NCBI GenBank assembly: GCA_030428565.1
Contig: JAUIDR010000003.1
Span: 62,001 to 126,000, forward strand
Direction of reading: 5' to 3'
Origin: Alphaproteobacteria bacterium
GTDB lineage: Bacteria > Pseudomonadota > Alphaproteobacteria > UBA7985 > JAUIBT01
DNA: 64,000 nucleotides
In this document: positions 16,251-25,746 of the stretch, one piece after another
How the letters are laid out: each line of letters begins with the position of its first letter
Numbering within the stretch: position 1 is the first letter of the stretch
Notes under the pieces: model-generated
Told to the model about the DNA's origin: nothing
What the model saw: the letters and a program-made list of their open reading frames with translations, nothing else
The model's database searches: none
Translations under genes and position numbers: made by a program

Positions 16251-18248
16251 ATGACTGGCTTGTCTCGTCGCTTGCCCCCTTTCCTCTACCACATGGCTGC
16301 CAAGGCTTTGGTCGCCTTCTGGTCGCTGGCGCTGGTCGTGGGCGTTATTGGACAGGCCGCAGCGCAATCGACGGCAAGCTTTCGAGACGGCCTTGCAGAG
16401 ATGGAGGCGGGCCGGGTCAACGAGGCGGTGGCCATCTGGAGCCAATTGGCGGACCAAGGCAGCGTCGAAGCGCAATACGGTCTTGCTCTGGTCTTTGAGA
16501 GCGGCGCGCCCGGCATTGCGCCTGATCCTTTGTTGGCGGTCAGCTACTACCAACGCGCTGCCGAAGGCGGCCTGCCAGAGGCTCAGACGAACCTAGGCTT
16601 GCTCTACGCGGAGGGGCGTGGCGTCGTCGAGAGCCAGGAAAAGGCTGTGGCGCTTTGGACGCAAGCGGCCAAGAAGAACAACGCGATCGCCCAGTTTAAT
16701 TTGGGGCTGGCCTATTTCTCGGGCCGCGGCATTGAAGCCGATACGCAAGAGGCCCTGGGCTTGGTGCTGGTCGCAGCCTTGCAGGGGCTGCCGCAGGCTC
16801 ACTACGCCATTGGCCAATTCTATCTGCGTGGTCTGGGCGTCGAACAAGATGAGGGCTTAGCCCTGGCCTTTTTGCAGCAGGCCAAGTTGGGCGGTAACAA
16901 TGCGGCGGATAGCTTTGTGGCCGATCTGAAAGCCCGGGGCGTCCTTGAGGCGGATCTGAACGATCCAGCTGTACAAGCAAAGCTGCCCAAGCTGCCGCGT
17001 TTGGTAGCGCAGCGAGAAATAATCGACGACGAACCGGCAGAGGCGTTCGTCGGCGCCCAAGCGAAGGCACCAACCGTCGCGCCGCCGACCGCCTCACCCG
17101 CGGCTCCCTCGTCCGCCAATACTGCGGTTTCAGTGCCGCGTTTGCCGACACAAAAGCCCGCCGGTGCGGGCGGGCAGGGCGGCGATCTACCGCCAGTGCC
17201 CTTACCCCTGGATGAGGAGCAGGACGAACAAGCAGGGCCGGAGGCAGCAGGCGATGCAGCCGCCACTGTGGGCGATGCGGGCAACAGTGCCAGTACCGAC
17301 TTACCGGAAGCGACAACCTTCGACGGCAGCCCGCCGCTGATCGATCCCAAATTGCTGGCTAAGGGCGCGCTAAACTTCAGCGGGCTGCAATTGGGCAAGG
17401 TCGATACGCAGTTGCTGCAACCGAGCCAGTCGGCTCAGAACCCAAACAATCTGGTCCAAGGCAATCTGGTCCAAGGCAACCAGGCGCAAGGCAACCAGGC
17501 GCAAGGCAACCAGGCGTCTAACACAGCAAACGCAGGCGGGGTGCTGCCCGCGGTGCCGGCACTCGGCCTTTCTGCGGCAAATCAAGCGGACAATGGGGCG
17601 GGTAACGCTGACAACCAGAGCGCTGGCAACCAGAGCGCTGGCAATATGGCGGCAGCCCTTGCAGAGAGCCCCTTGCGCATACAGCCCGGCACCCCCCTGT
17701 TTGACCAAGATAGTGCAACGGCCCTGCTGGATGACGGACAGGTGCAACAGCCCGTGGGCAACAGTGGTGATTTGACCCTGCCGCAACCCCAACAGGGGCC
17801 AGCCTTGGGCCAGAACGGCCAGCGCCTTGGCCCGCTGCGTCCGCAAAATCAGGGTGCCAATCAGGGGGCTAATCAGGGCGCCAACCAGTCCGGTATTGCG
17901 TCTGCCAATCCGGCCCCCGCCCAGCCCGTGGGCAACGCTTCCTTCCAACCGACGCCAGAAGGCCTGATGGTACTTGTCGGCCCCAAACCTGACGGCGTGC
18001 CCTTCGTGCTGTGGGTCGGCACGGTCGAGACCAGCAAGCAAGGCGCTGAGCTTTGGTTGGCGGCTCTGGAGGTCGAGCCCAGCATATTGGGCGGCCTGGA
18101 AGCCATCTTGGAGCCCGTGAAGATTGGTAAGAAGCCGGGCTTTCGCGTCCTGGCTGGTCCGATCCCCGAAGAAAAGCTGGGCTGGCAGGTCTGCAACGCG
18201 GTCAAAGCGGGCAGTCTGAGTTTCTTTTGCAAAGTGAGGGCGTTTTGA
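16251..18248 (+). CDS. Sel1-repeat and SPOR-domain envelope protein
   Basis: A 665-residue exported protein. The N-terminus has a signal peptide or anchor (AKALVAFWSLALVVGVIGQAAAQ split after AAAQ). Residues ~45-240 are Sel1/TPR-like repeats, recognisable from AEMEAGRVNEAVAIW, AQYGLALVFE, AQTNLGLLYAEGRGV, AQFNLGLAYFSGRGI and AHYAIGQFYLRGLGV. Then follow about 340 residues of Ala/Pro/Gln/Asn-rich disordered linker that contains three tandem arrays. The last ~80 residues (FRVLAGPIPEEKLGWQVC...FFCKVRAF) look like a SPOR domain, which binds denuded peptidoglycan glycan strands at division sites. A role in septal or envelope maintenance is inferred from that fold. The start is the ATG at 16251, which puts the signal peptide at the front; 16236 is an alternative. 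Confidence 0.8.
   Translation: MTGLSRRLPPFLYHMAAKALVAFWSLALVVGVIGQAAAQSTASFRDGLAEMEAGRVNEAVAIWSQLADQGSVEAQYGLALVFESGAPGIAPDPLLAVSYYQRAAEGGLPEAQTNLGLLYAEGRGVVESQEKAVALWTQAAKKNNAIAQFNLGLAYFSGRGIEADTQEALGLVLVAALQGLPQAHYAIGQFYLRGLGVEQDEGLALAFLQQAKLGGNNAADSFVADLKARGVLEADLNDPAVQAKLPKLPRLVAQREIIDDEPAEAFVGAQAKAPTVAPPTASPAAPSSANTAVSVPRLPTQKPAGAGGQGGDLPPVPLPLDEEQDEQAGPEAAGDAAATVGDAGNSASTDLPEATTFDGSPPLIDPKLLAKGALNFSGLQLGKVDTQLLQPSQSAQNPNNLVQGNLVQGNQAQGNQAQGNQASNTANAGGVLPAVPALGLSAANQADNGAGNADNQSAGNQSAGNMAAALAESPLRIQPGTPLFDQDSATALLDDGQVQQPVGNSGDLTLPQPQQGPALGQNGQRLGPLRPQNQGANQGANQGANQSGIASANPAPAQPVGNASFQPTPEGLMVLVGPKPDGVPFVLWVGTVETSKQGAELWLAALEVEPSILGGLEAILEPVKIGKKPGFRVLAGPIPEEKLGWQVCNAVKAGSLSFFCKVRAF
17448..17522. 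repeat. 15-bp tandem repeat (about 5 units)
   Basis: Units AATCTGGTCCAAGGC (two identical) then AACCAGGCGCAAGGC (two identical) and a diverged fifth unit. Read in frame they give NLVQG twice, then NQAQG, in the linker of the Sel1/SPOR protein. The two sub-types look like successive duplications of one ancestral pentapeptide unit. Confidence 0.92.
17613..17642. repeat. 15-bp direct duplication
   Basis: AACCAGAGCGCTGGC occurs twice, identical and adjacent, giving NQSAG-NQSAG. A third, partial copy (AAT) follows. It lies in the same disordered linker as the preceding array and its unit is related to it. Confidence 0.88.
17847..17891. repeat. 12-bp tandem repeat (3-4 units)
   Basis: Units AATCAGGGTGCC, AATCAGGGGGCT, AATCAGGGCGCC, then AACCAG. 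In frame they give NQGA repeated. Third positions vary while the peptide is constant, so the array is not brand new and has been kept at protein level. Confidence 0.9.
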
Positions 18249-19045
18249 GCCGCAAGCAGAAGAAGGCGATGGCCTCGCAAAGCGCCGCTTCAAAAACAGG
18301 GCATTGGCATTGGGATAGGCGCGATCTGTCTGGGCCCTTCGACTTCGTTGGCGATGTCCATGGCTGTTTTGACGAGCTGGTGGCGCTCATGCATCGCCTA
18401 GGCTACCAAATCGAGCCCTTCGATCCCCAAGGTGAAGCGCCCATCTTTGCCGCGCACCCTGAAGGACGCACCCTGCACTTCGTCGGTGATTTGGTGGACC
18501 GAGGCCCAAATTCAAAAAACGTGCTGCGCTTGGCCATGGGCATGCAGCACCAGGGCAACGCCATGACCGTCATGGGCAATCACGATGATCGCTTTATGCG
18601 TTGGCTCAAGGGCAACGACGTTCAAATCGCTTTTGGGCTTGAGACCAGCATCGCCGAAATCCGTGCCTGCAGCGATGCCTTTGGCGAAGCGGTGTTGGCC
18701 TATCTGCAAAACGTCAGCTTTTACCATGCCTTCGATGATGGACGCATGGTCATCACGCACGCGGGGCTGCGTCCCGACATGTTGGGCCAGACAGGTCCGG
18801 CGGTGCGGGCTTACTGCTGCTATGGCCCCGTGGACCGTGATACGGGCAAGCGCATCGTCTGGGCGCCGAGCTGGCGCGGGCCCTTCAGCGTCATTTATGG
18901 CCATACGCCGATTGAAGAAGCGCGCTGGCTCAACAATACACTGAACCTGGATACGGGCTGTGTTTTTGGCGGTGCGTTGACCGCGCTAAGATGGCCCGAA
19001 GGCGAGCTTGTCAGTCAGCCTTCGAGTTTCAGCTTCTACGATTGA
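18245..19045 (+). CDS. calcineurin-like metallophosphoesterase
   Basis: A 266-residue phosphoesterase of the PP2A-like bacterial type. The metal-binding motifs are FVGDVHGCFDEL near residue 36, FVGDLVDRGPNSKN, VMGNHDDRFM, and later VITHAGLRPDM and IYGHTPI, giving a complete two-metal site. Relatives include PrpA-type protein phosphatases, diadenosine-tetraphosphatases and bacterial polynucleotide kinase-phosphatases; the substrate cannot be chosen. The start is taken as a TTG at 18245, which overlaps the stop of the Sel1/SPOR gene and follows GTGAGGG by a few bases. An ATG at 18269 is the alternative but has its purine tract only 2 bp away. Probably cotranscribed with the upstream gene. Confidence 0.82.
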   Translation: MSRKQKKAMASQSAASKTGHWHWDRRDLSGPFDFVGDVHGCFDELVALMHRLGYQIEPFDPQGEAPIFAAHPEGRTLHFVGDLVDRGPNSKNVLRLAMGMQHQGNAMTVMGNHDDRFMRWLKGNDVQIAFGLETSIAEIRACSDAFGEAVLAYLQNVSFYHAFDDGRMVITHAGLRPDMLGQTGPAVRAYCCYGPVDRDTGKRIVWAPSWRGPFSVIYGHTPIEEARWLNNTLNLDTGCVFGGALTALRWPEGELVSQPSSFSFYD

Positions 19046-19068
19046 CGCCCCGGGACCAAACAGGCCCG

Positions 19069-20739
19069 CTAGTCCAAAATGGCGGGCAGGCGTAGACCGT
19101 GCTGGCGCGCGCAATCTTTGGCTTCTTCATAGCCCGCGTCGGCGTGCCGCCAGACGCCGGATGCTGGATCATTCCACAAGACGCGCTCCAAGCGCTTGGC
19201 GGCTTCTGGCGTGCCATCGGCCACGATGACCATGCCCGCGTGTTGGCTAAAGCCCATGCCAACGCCGCCGCCGTGGTGCAACGAAACCCATGTCGCCCCC
19301 GAGGCCGTGTTGATCAGCGCATTGAGCAAGGGCCAGTCGGACACCGCATCCGAGCCATCGCGCATAGCCTCGGTCTCACGATTTGGGGAAGCGACCGAGC
19401 CGCTATCTAGGTGATCGCGGCCAATGACCACCGGCGCGCTGAGTTCGCCGTTTGCAACCATCTCGTTAAAGGCCAGGCCCAAGCGGTGGCGCTCGCCCAG
19501 CCCGACCCAACAAATACGCGCCGGCAAGCCTTGGAAGCTGATGCGCTCGCGCGCCATATCCAGCCAGTTGTGCAGGTGCTTGTTGTCGGGCAGCAGCTCT
19601 TTGACCTTTTGATCGGTTTTATAGATGTCCTGCGGGTCTCCCGACAGCGCCGCCCAGCGAAACGGCCCGACGCCCCGACAAAACAGCGGGCGGATATAGG
19701 CTGGCACAAATCCCGGGAAGGCAAAGGCGTTTTCCAGACCCTCTTCAAAGGCCATCTGGCGGATGTTGTTGCCATAGTCTACGGTCGGCACGCCCGCTTC
19801 GTGGAAGGCCACCATAGCCGCGACTTGAACCTTCATCGACGCGCGGGCGGCAGCCTCGACTTCCTTGGGCGCACTGGCGGCCTTGGCGCGCCAGTCGGCG
19901 ATGCTCCAGCCTTGTGGCAGATAGCCGTTGATGGGATCGTGAGCCGATGTCTGATCCGTCACGATGTCGGGACGCACGCCGCGCTCGAAGATTTGCGGGA
20001 AAACATCGGCGGCGTTGGCGATCAGAGCGACCGACTTGGCTTCACCGGCCGCGGTCCAGGCTTCGATCAAGGCCAGGGCTTCATCCAGCGAGTGGGTCTT
20101 TTCATCGACGTACTTGGTGCGCAGGCGGAAATCGGCGCTCTTTTCATCACATTCGACCGCCAGGCAGCAGGCGCCAGCCATGACTGCCGCCAGGGGTTGC
20201 GCGCCGCCCATCCCGCCCAGGCCACCGGTCAAGATCCAGCGTCCCTTCAGGTCGCCGCCGTAGTGCTGGCGCCCGGCTTCCATGAAGGTCTCATAGGTGC
20301 CCTGCACGATGCCCTGCGAGCCGATATAGATCCAGGAGCCGGCGGTCATCTGACCGTACATAGCCAGGCCCTTTTTATCGAGTTCGTTGAAGTGATCCCA
20401 GGTGGCCCAGTGCGGCACCAAGTTAGAATTGGCGATGAGGACGCGCGGAGCGTCGGCGTGGGTGCGAATGATGGCAACGGGCTTGCCAGATTGCACGATC
20501 AAGGTCTCGTCGCCCTCCAGATCCTTCAAGCTATCGACGATGAGGTCGAAATCGCGCCAAGTGCGCGCGGCCCGGCCAATGCCGCCATAGACCACCAGCT
20601 CGTGGGGCTTTTCGGCGACATCGGGGTGCAAGTTGTTCATCAGCATGCGCATCGGCGCTTCGGTTAGCCAGCTTTTGGCGCTGATCTGGCTGCCGGTTGC
20701 AGGATAGATATCTCGCTGGTTGTGTCGTGCATCGCTCAT
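19069..20739 (-). CDS. hutU: urocanate hydratase
   Basis: Second enzyme of histidine degradation; converts urocanate to imidazolonepropionate using tightly bound NAD+. The 556-residue protein shows the N-terminal [19 protein letters not shown] and the NAD-binding [14 protein letters not shown]. The [19 protein letters not shown] segment carries the conserved active-site Cys, and the C-terminal [19 protein letters not shown] follows. Length and motifs are normal. It is the last gene of the leftward hutI-hutH-hutG-hutU operon; its ATG overlaps the hutG stop by 4 bp. Confidence 0.98.
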   Translation of the reverse strand: MSDARHNQRDIYPATGSQISAKSWLTEAPMRMLMNNLHPDVAEKPHELVVYGGIGRAARTWRDFDLIVDSLKDLEGDETLIVQSGKPVAIIRTHADAPRVLIANSNLVPHWATWDHFNELDKKGLAMYGQMTAGSWIYIGSQGIVQGTYETFMEAGRQHYGGDLKGRWILTGGLGGMGGAQPLAAVMAGACCLAVECDEKSADFRLRTKYVDEKTHSLDEALALIEAWTAAGEAKSVALIANAADVFPQIFERGVRPDIVTDQTSAHDPINGYLPQGWSIADWRAKAASAPKEVEAAARASMKVQVAAMVAFHEAGVPTVDYGNNIRQMAFEEGLENAFAFPGFVPAYIRPLFCRGVGPFRWAALSGDPQDIYKTDQKVKELLPDNKHLHNWLDMARERISFQGLPARICWVGLGERHRLGLAFNEMVANGELSAPVVIGRDHLDSGSVASPNRETEAMRDGSDAVSDWPLLNALINTASGATWVSLHHGGGVGMGFSQHAGMVIVADGTPEAAKRLERVLWNDPASGVWRHADAGYEEAKDCARQHGLRLPAILD

Positions 20740-21566
20740 GTGCGGCCTCCCGTTTCAAGCGCCCCGCCAAGGGCAAGGTCTTCAAGTGTTTTCAATATCT
20801 TGGCCAGGTGCACCCTGAGCCCCTCGGCCTTGCTGGCTGCATAGTCAAAGGGTGGGGTCTCTTGAGCCAGGTGGGTGATTTGCGCCAATTCCATCTGGAT
20901 GGCATGGATGCCCTGCTCCGGTCGGCCATAGTGGCGGGTTGTCCAACCGCCCTTAAAGCGGCCGTTGACTACGTGGCTAAAACCTTGAGCCTCCGCGCAG
21001 ATTTGGGTGACGGCTTGCTGAATGACTGGGGCGCAGGTCTGGCCGCCATTGGTGCCGATGTTGAAATCCGGCAGGGTGCCGTCGAACAAGAAGGGCACCT
21101 TGGAGCGGATCGAATGGCAATCATAGAGGATGGCAACGCCATGGCGTTGGCGCACGCGCTCCAGCTCGCCAGCAAGCGCAGCGTGATAAGGCGCGTGCCA
21201 GGCAAGCCGCCGCGCTTGTATGGCGTCCGTGCTGGGCTCTTGATGCCAAAGAGGCAGACCGTCGAAGCTGGTCAGTGGCACGAGGCCGGTGGTGTTCTGG
21301 CCGGGGTAAAGGCTGGCACCAGAAGGGTCACGGTTGGCGTCCACGACGTAGCGGTGAAACTTAGCGCGAACCTGGCTCGCTGCGGGCAGCAGCCCGTCAT
21401 AGAGGCGATCCACGTGCCAATCGGTGTCGCCAAGGGTCTGGCCCAGAGGGGTCAGGGCGGCAAAGATCTCTGGCGGCACATAGGTGCCGGTGTGCGGCAT
21501 AGCCAGCACCACAGGGCTGTCGCCCTTTAAGACCTCGACCGGCGCAAGGGGGGTGGCGTTTGTCAT
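20736..21566 (-). CDS. hutG: N-formylglutamate deformylase
   Basis: Last step of the five-step histidine pathway: N-formylglutamate plus water gives glutamate and formate. The 276-residue protein has the FGase pattern: [17 protein letters not shown] near the start, [28 protein letters not shown]-type residues (here [14 protein letters not shown]), [10 protein letters not shown] with metal-binding His, and [13 protein letters not shown]. It fits the HutF found across the divergent promoter, because HutF produces N-formylglutamate. It overlaps both hutH and hutU by 4 bp, so translation is coupled. Confidence 0.95.
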   Translation of the reverse strand: MTNATPLAPVEVLKGDSPVVLAMPHTGTYVPPEIFAALTPLGQTLGDTDWHVDRLYDGLLPAASQVRAKFHRYVVDANRDPSGASLYPGQNTTGLVPLTSFDGLPLWHQEPSTDAIQARRLAWHAPYHAALAGELERVRQRHGVAILYDCHSIRSKVPFLFDGTLPDFNIGTNGGQTCAPVIQQAVTQICAEAQGFSHVVNGRFKGGWTTRHYGRPEQGIHAIQMELAQITHLAQETPPFDYAASKAEGLRVHLAKILKTLEDLALGGALETGGRT

Positions 21567-23104
21567 GACAGGGGCTCCGCCAACAGCGCCGCCACACCAC
21601 AGACCGAAGCCAGGCGGCCGTCAGCGATCATGCTGGCCGCGGCCTCAAGGTCGCTCGCCATGTAACGGTCATGGGTCAAAGGCGGCACGGTCTTGCGCAC
21701 CTCGGCCACCGTTGTCTGCAAGGCGACACTGGTCTTGAGTGGGCTGCGGAATTCCACCCCCTCGCAGGCGCAAAGTACCTCAATGCCTAGAATGACCTGT
21801 AGGTTAGCGTTCATGCGGGCCAGGCGGCACGCGCCATGGGCGGCCATGGAGACGTGATCTTCCTGATTAGCTGACGTCGGCGTTGAGTCGGTCGAGCAGG
21901 GGTTGGCCAGGTGTTTGTTCTCGCTCATCAGGGCCGCCGTGGTGACTTCGGCGATCATCATGCCCGAGTTCAGACCCGGATCGGCGGCCAAGAAGGGCGG
22001 TAGGTCAAATGAGAGCGTGGGATCGACCATGACCGCGATGCGTCGCTGGGCGATGGCACCGATTTCAGCGATGGCCAGCGCGATTTGATCGGCGGCGAAG
22101 GCCACGGGCTCGGCATGAAAGTTGCCGCCCGAGACGATCAAGCCTTCCTCGACCAAGACGAGCGGATTGTCTGAGACAGCGTTGGCTTCGATCTCCAGCG
22201 TCTGCCCGGCAAAGCGCAACAGATCCAAGCAAGCCCCGGTCACTTGCGGCTGGCAGCGGATGCAGTAGGGATCTTGCACGCGGGTATCGTCGCTGCGGTG
22301 GCTCTCGCGAATTTCGGAGCCTTCCATAATGGCGCGCATGGCATGCGCGACCTGGATCTGTCCGCTGTGGCCGCGCAAGTGGTGGATGGCTGGTTGCAGA
22401 GGCGCGGTCGAACCCATGATGGCATCGGTTGACATGGCTGCCGCAACCAGGCTGCCTTCCAGGCTTTGCAGTGCGGTAAAGTAACCGACCAATGCGCAGG
22501 CGGTCGAAAACTGCGTGCCGTTTATGAGGCCGAGGCCTTCCTTGGGGCACAGGACGATGGGTTTCAGGTCAGCGCGGCGCAAGGCTTCGTGCGACGGCAA
22601 GCGCTGCCCATCGAACCAGGCCTCGCCTTCACCGATCATGCTGGCGGCCATATGCGCCAGCGGGGCAAGATCGCCCGAAGCGCCAACCGAACCCTGGCTT
22701 GGTACGACTGGCACGACATTGCGCGCGAGCATGTCCTCTAGCAAGGTCACGGTCTCTAGCTGGAGCCCCGAGGCACCGCGCCCGACCGAAATCAACTTGA
22801 GCGCCATCATAAGGCGCGTGGTGGCTTGGTCCAGCGGCGCGCCGACGCCGCAACAGTGCGACAAGATTAAATTGCGCTGGAGCCGGGCGGTATCCTCAGG
22901 CTGAATTCGCAAACTGGCGAGTTTGCCAAAACCAGTATTGATGCCATAGACCGCCTCATCACCCGCGGCGGCGGCGGCCACCATGTCGGCCGCTCGCTGG
23001 ATGCGTGCACGGGCTTGTTCATCAAGCTGAGCGGCGAGGCCGTCGCGCCAAATGCTCTCCAAGTCCGCCAACTGCACTGCGCCAGGATTGAGTTTTATCA
23101 ACAT
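21563..23104 (-). CDS. hutH: histidine ammonia-lyase
   Basis: First enzyme of histidine catabolism; removes ammonia from L-histidine to give urocanate. The Ala-Ser-Gly triad that cyclises to the MIO electrophile is at residues 142-144 in [15 protein letters not shown]. Also present are the [12 protein letters not shown] segment near residue 53 and [13 protein letters not shown]. Its 513 residues are the usual length. The start ATG overlaps the hutI stop by 7 bp and the end overlaps hutG by 4 bp, so the four-gene operon is tightly packed. Confidence 0.98.
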   Translation of the reverse strand: MLIKLNPGAVQLADLESIWRDGLAAQLDEQARARIQRAADMVAAAAAGDEAVYGINTGFGKLASLRIQPEDTARLQRNLILSHCCGVGAPLDQATTRLMMALKLISVGRGASGLQLETVTLLEDMLARNVVPVVPSQGSVGASGDLAPLAHMAASMIGEGEAWFDGQRLPSHEALRRADLKPIVLCPKEGLGLINGTQFSTACALVGYFTALQSLEGSLVAAAMSTDAIMGSTAPLQPAIHHLRGHSGQIQVAHAMRAIMEGSEIRESHRSDDTRVQDPYCIRCQPQVTGACLDLLRFAGQTLEIEANAVSDNPLVLVEEGLIVSGGNFHAEPVAFAADQIALAIAEIGAIAQRRIAVMVDPTLSFDLPPFLAADPGLNSGMMIAEVTTAALMSENKHLANPCSTDSTPTSANQEDHVSMAAHGACRLARMNANLQVILGIEVLCACEGVEFRSPLKTSVALQTTVAEVRKTVPPLTHDRYMASDLEAAASMIADGRLASVCGVAALLAEPLS

Positions 23105-24303
23105 GGGGCTCCTCCAAAAAGGCGCTGGTATAGGGGGTTGAAGCCAATGCGGTAGGCTAGCTCAGCGGGATGCTCGACATCCCAGATTGCCAAATCGGCG
23201 CGCAGGCCCGCGCGGATCATGCCGCAATCGGTGAGCCCGAGCGCGCGGGCTCCGTGGCGCGTGACGCCCGCCAGGGCTTCTTCCGGGGTCATGCGAAATA
23301 AGGTGCAGGCCATATTCATCGTCAGCAGCAGTGAGGCCAAAGGCGACGAGCCAGGGTTGCAGTCGGTGGCTAGTGCCATGGCAACGCCGTGTTGGCGAAA
23401 GGCCTCGATTGGCGGCAACTGGGTCTCACGCAGGGTGTAGAAAGCGCCGGGCAGCACCACGGCGACACTGCCCGCTTTGGCCATAGCTGCCGCAGCGGCA
23501 TCGTCGGCGTATTCCAGATGATCGGCAGACAAAGCCCCATAGCGGGCGGCAAGCTCTGTTCCGCCCAAGTTCGAAAGCTGCTCGGCGTGCAGCTTGACCG
23601 GCAGGCCCAAGGCACGCGCGCTATCGAACACCCGTGCAATCTGTTGCGGCGTAAAGGCGATGCCTTCGCAAAATCCATCGACGGCATCGGCCAAACCTTG
23701 TGCATGTGCGGCCTCAAGCGCGGGTAGGCAGACGTCGTCAATGTAGGCGTCGGGGCGGCCTTTGTACTCGGGCGGCACCGCGTGCGCGCCCAAAAAGCTG
23801 GTCTTGATGCGGATGGGCCGTGCCTGTTCAAGGGCGCGGGCTACGCGCAGCATTTTAAGTTCAGCGTCCAGGTCCAGACCGTAGCCCGACTTGACCTCAA
23901 CCACACTGGCGCCTTCTGCGATCAGCGCGTCCAGGCGAGGCAGTGCGGCTGCCAGCAGGGCGTCTTCGCTAGCCGCGCGGGTCTGCGTTACCGTTGAGAC
24001 AATGCCCCCGCCTGCGCGCGCCACCTCCTCATAGCTCGCGCCCTGCAAGCGCAGCTCAAACTCACGGGCGCGATTGCCGCCGTGGACTAAGTGGGTGTGG
24101 CAGTCGATCAGCGCAGGCGTGACCAAACGGCCTGCAAGGTCGGTTGTCGGACCTTCGCGCCAAATCGTCGGCACTTGATCGACGGGACCGGCCCAAGCGA
24201 TTTGACCGTTTTCCACCGCAACCGCCCCTTTGCCGATCAGGCCATAGGCAAGCTCAGGTCTCAGATCGTCCATGGTCGCCAGGGTTGCGTTGGTAAACAG
24301 CAT
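23098..24303 (-). CDS. hutI: imidazolonepropionase
   Basis: Third step of histidine degradation: opens imidazolonepropionate to N-formimino-L-glutamate. An amidohydrolase-fold metalloenzyme with [23 protein letters not shown] metal and substrate residues split across positions ~70-92, [15 protein letters not shown], and [13 protein letters not shown] carrying the conserved Asp. Length 401 aa is normal. It is the promoter-proximal gene of the leftward operon; its ATG is 75 bp from the hutF ATG, with the palindrome between them. Confidence 0.97.
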   Translation of the reverse strand: MLFTNATLATMDDLRPELAYGLIGKGAVAVENGQIAWAGPVDQVPTIWREGPTTDLAGRLVTPALIDCHTHLVHGGNRAREFELRLQGASYEEVARAGGGIVSTVTQTRAASEDALLAAALPRLDALIAEGASVVEVKSGYGLDLDAELKMLRVARALEQARPIRIKTSFLGAHAVPPEYKGRPDAYIDDVCLPALEAAHAQGLADAVDGFCEGIAFTPQQIARVFDSARALGLPVKLHAEQLSNLGGTELAARYGALSADHLEYADDAAAAAMAKAGSVAVVLPGAFYTLRETQLPPIEAFRQHGVAMALATDCNPGSSPLASLLLTMNMACTLFRMTPEEALAGVTRHGARALGLTDCGMIRAGLRADLAIWDVEHPAELAYRIGFNPLYQRLFGGAPC

Positions 24304-24336
24304 AAAAAAAGATCATTGTTTTGAGTGGCTATATTG

Positions 24337-24358
24337 TTATTATGTCTGCACATAATAA
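24337..24358. promoter_or_regulatory. Probable HutC operator in divergent hutI-hutF promoter
   Basis: Perfect inverted repeat: TTATTATGT, a 4-bp centre CTGC, then ACATAATAA. It sits in the 75-bp gap between the divergent hutI and hutF starts, in an AT-rich patch of a GC-rich region. hutC, the pathway's GntR-family repressor gene, is the second gene of the hutF arm. GntR/HutC regulators bind short palindromes of this size, so one site could shut both arms. The consensus differs from the Pseudomonas HutC site I know of, so assignment rests on position and symmetry. Confidence 0.7.
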
Positions 24359-24378
24359 TCTGTCAAGTGAGGAAACAC

Positions 24379-25746
24379 ATGCAGGAGATTTGGGCGAAGA
24401 CCGCTTTGCTGGAGTCTGGCTGGGTAGACAGCGTGAGGCTGACCATCGCAGACGATGGCCGCATTGCCTTGATTGAGCCCAACGCTGCGCCGAGCGGGCA
24501 CGCCGTGGGGGTCTTGCTGCCAGCCCCAGCCAACGCGCACAGCCACGCCTTTCAGCGCGCCATGGCCGGGCTCAGTGAGGCCCGCAGCCCCGAGGGCGGT
24601 TCGGACAGTTTCTGGACTTGGCGAAAGCTTATGTATGGCTTTTTGGATCAACTTGACCCCGAGCAGGTGCAAGCCATCGCCGCCTTCGTACAAATGGAAA
24701 TGGCTGAAGCAGGCTATGCGGCCAACGTCGAATTCCACTATCTGCACCACCAGGCCGACGGTCAGCCCTATGACCAGCTCAGCGAAATGGCAGGACGGAT
24801 CGTCGCCGCGAGCCAGACCAGCGGTCTGGGACTGACCTTGCTGCCGGTTCTCTACGAGTTTGGCGGCTGCGATGGTCGCGCTCTGCAAGGCGGGCAACGG
24901 CGCTTTGGCAACGATTTTGAGCGCTTTGCAAGGCTGCATCAGGAGGCGAGCGCCCTGGCGGCCGCGCTGCCGCAAGATTGCCGGACGGGTGTTGCCCCCC
25001 ACAGCCTGCGCGCGGTGCGCCCCGACGATCTCGCCCGGACCAAGGCACTGGCGGGCGACAACCCGTGGCACATGCACTTAGCCGAACAAATTCCCGAGGT
25101 TGAAGAGGTACAAGCTTACCTGGGTGCGCGCCCGGTGGCATGGCTGCTGGATAATATGGCGCTGGACTCGCGTAGCTGCCTGATCCACTGCACGCAAATG
25201 CAGCCGCACGAGACCCGCGGTTTGGCCGAGAGCGGTGCGATTGCTGGTCTGTGTCCCTTAACCGAATCCAGCTTGGGCGATGGCATCTTTGATGGGGTGA
25301 ACTGGCTAGCGGCGGGCGGACAGTTGGCGCTGGGCTCGGATTCGAACATCCGCATTAGCCTGTCTGAGGAGCTGCGCACCTTGGAATATTCGCAGCGGCT
25401 GCGCGACCATAGCCGTGCAGCGTTGGCGAGCCCCTCGCGCTCGACCGGTCGCAACCTTTGGCACCTGGCCTGCGCGGGCGGGGCGCTTGCTGCGGGACGC
25501 GATGCGGGCGCGCTTGCAGTTGGCTGCCTGGCTGACCTGGTGGCCTTGGACGCAGAAGCGCCGGATTTGGCGGCTGTGGTCGGCGATAGCCTGATCGACA
25601 GCTTCATCTTTGCAGGGCACGATGGCATGGTCACGGATCTGTGGTCGGCGGGGCGTCACCTGGTTAGCCAAGGCCGTCACAAGAACCGCGACGCCATAAC
25701 CGCTGCTTACCTGAAGGCGGTTGCCAGCTTGAGAGGAAAACTTTGA
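24379..25746 (+). CDS. hutF: N-formimino-L-glutamate deiminase
   Basis: Fourth step of the formylglutamate route: N-formimino-L-glutamate to N-formylglutamate and ammonia. A 455-residue amidohydrolase with NAHSHAFQRAMAGL (His54, His56), HYLHHQ, GVAPHSLRAV, MHLAEQ and LALGSDSNIRIS carrying the metal Asp. The start is the ATG at 24379, preceded by a good GTGAGGA site; in-frame codons further up would run into the operator. Presence of hutF together with hutG defines the five-step pathway rather than the formamide-releasing one. It is followed directly by hutC. Confidence 0.96.
   Translation: MQEIWAKTALLESGWVDSVRLTIADDGRIALIEPNAAPSGHAVGVLLPAPANAHSHAFQRAMAGLSEARSPEGGSDSFWTWRKLMYGFLDQLDPEQVQAIAAFVQMEMAEAGYAANVEFHYLHHQADGQPYDQLSEMAGRIVAASQTSGLGLTLLPVLYEFGGCDGRALQGGQRRFGNDFERFARLHQEASALAAALPQDCRTGVAPHSLRAVRPDDLARTKALAGDNPWHMHLAEQIPEVEEVQAYLGARPVAWLLDNMALDSRSCLIHCTQMQPHETRGLAESGAIAGLCPLTESSLGDGIFDGVNWLAAGGQLALGSDSNIRISLSEELRTLEYSQRLRDHSRAALASPSRSTGRNLWHLACAGGALAAGRDAGALAVGCLADLVALDAEAPDLAAVVGDSLIDSFIFAGHDGMVTDLWSAGRHLVSQGRHKNRDAITAAYLKAVASLRGKL

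Noticed and set aside
25335-25365. tRNA T-arm-like word GGATTCGAACATCC
   Set aside because: It lies in the conserved GSDSNIRIS codons of hutF, and no acceptor or anticodon arms can be formed around it.
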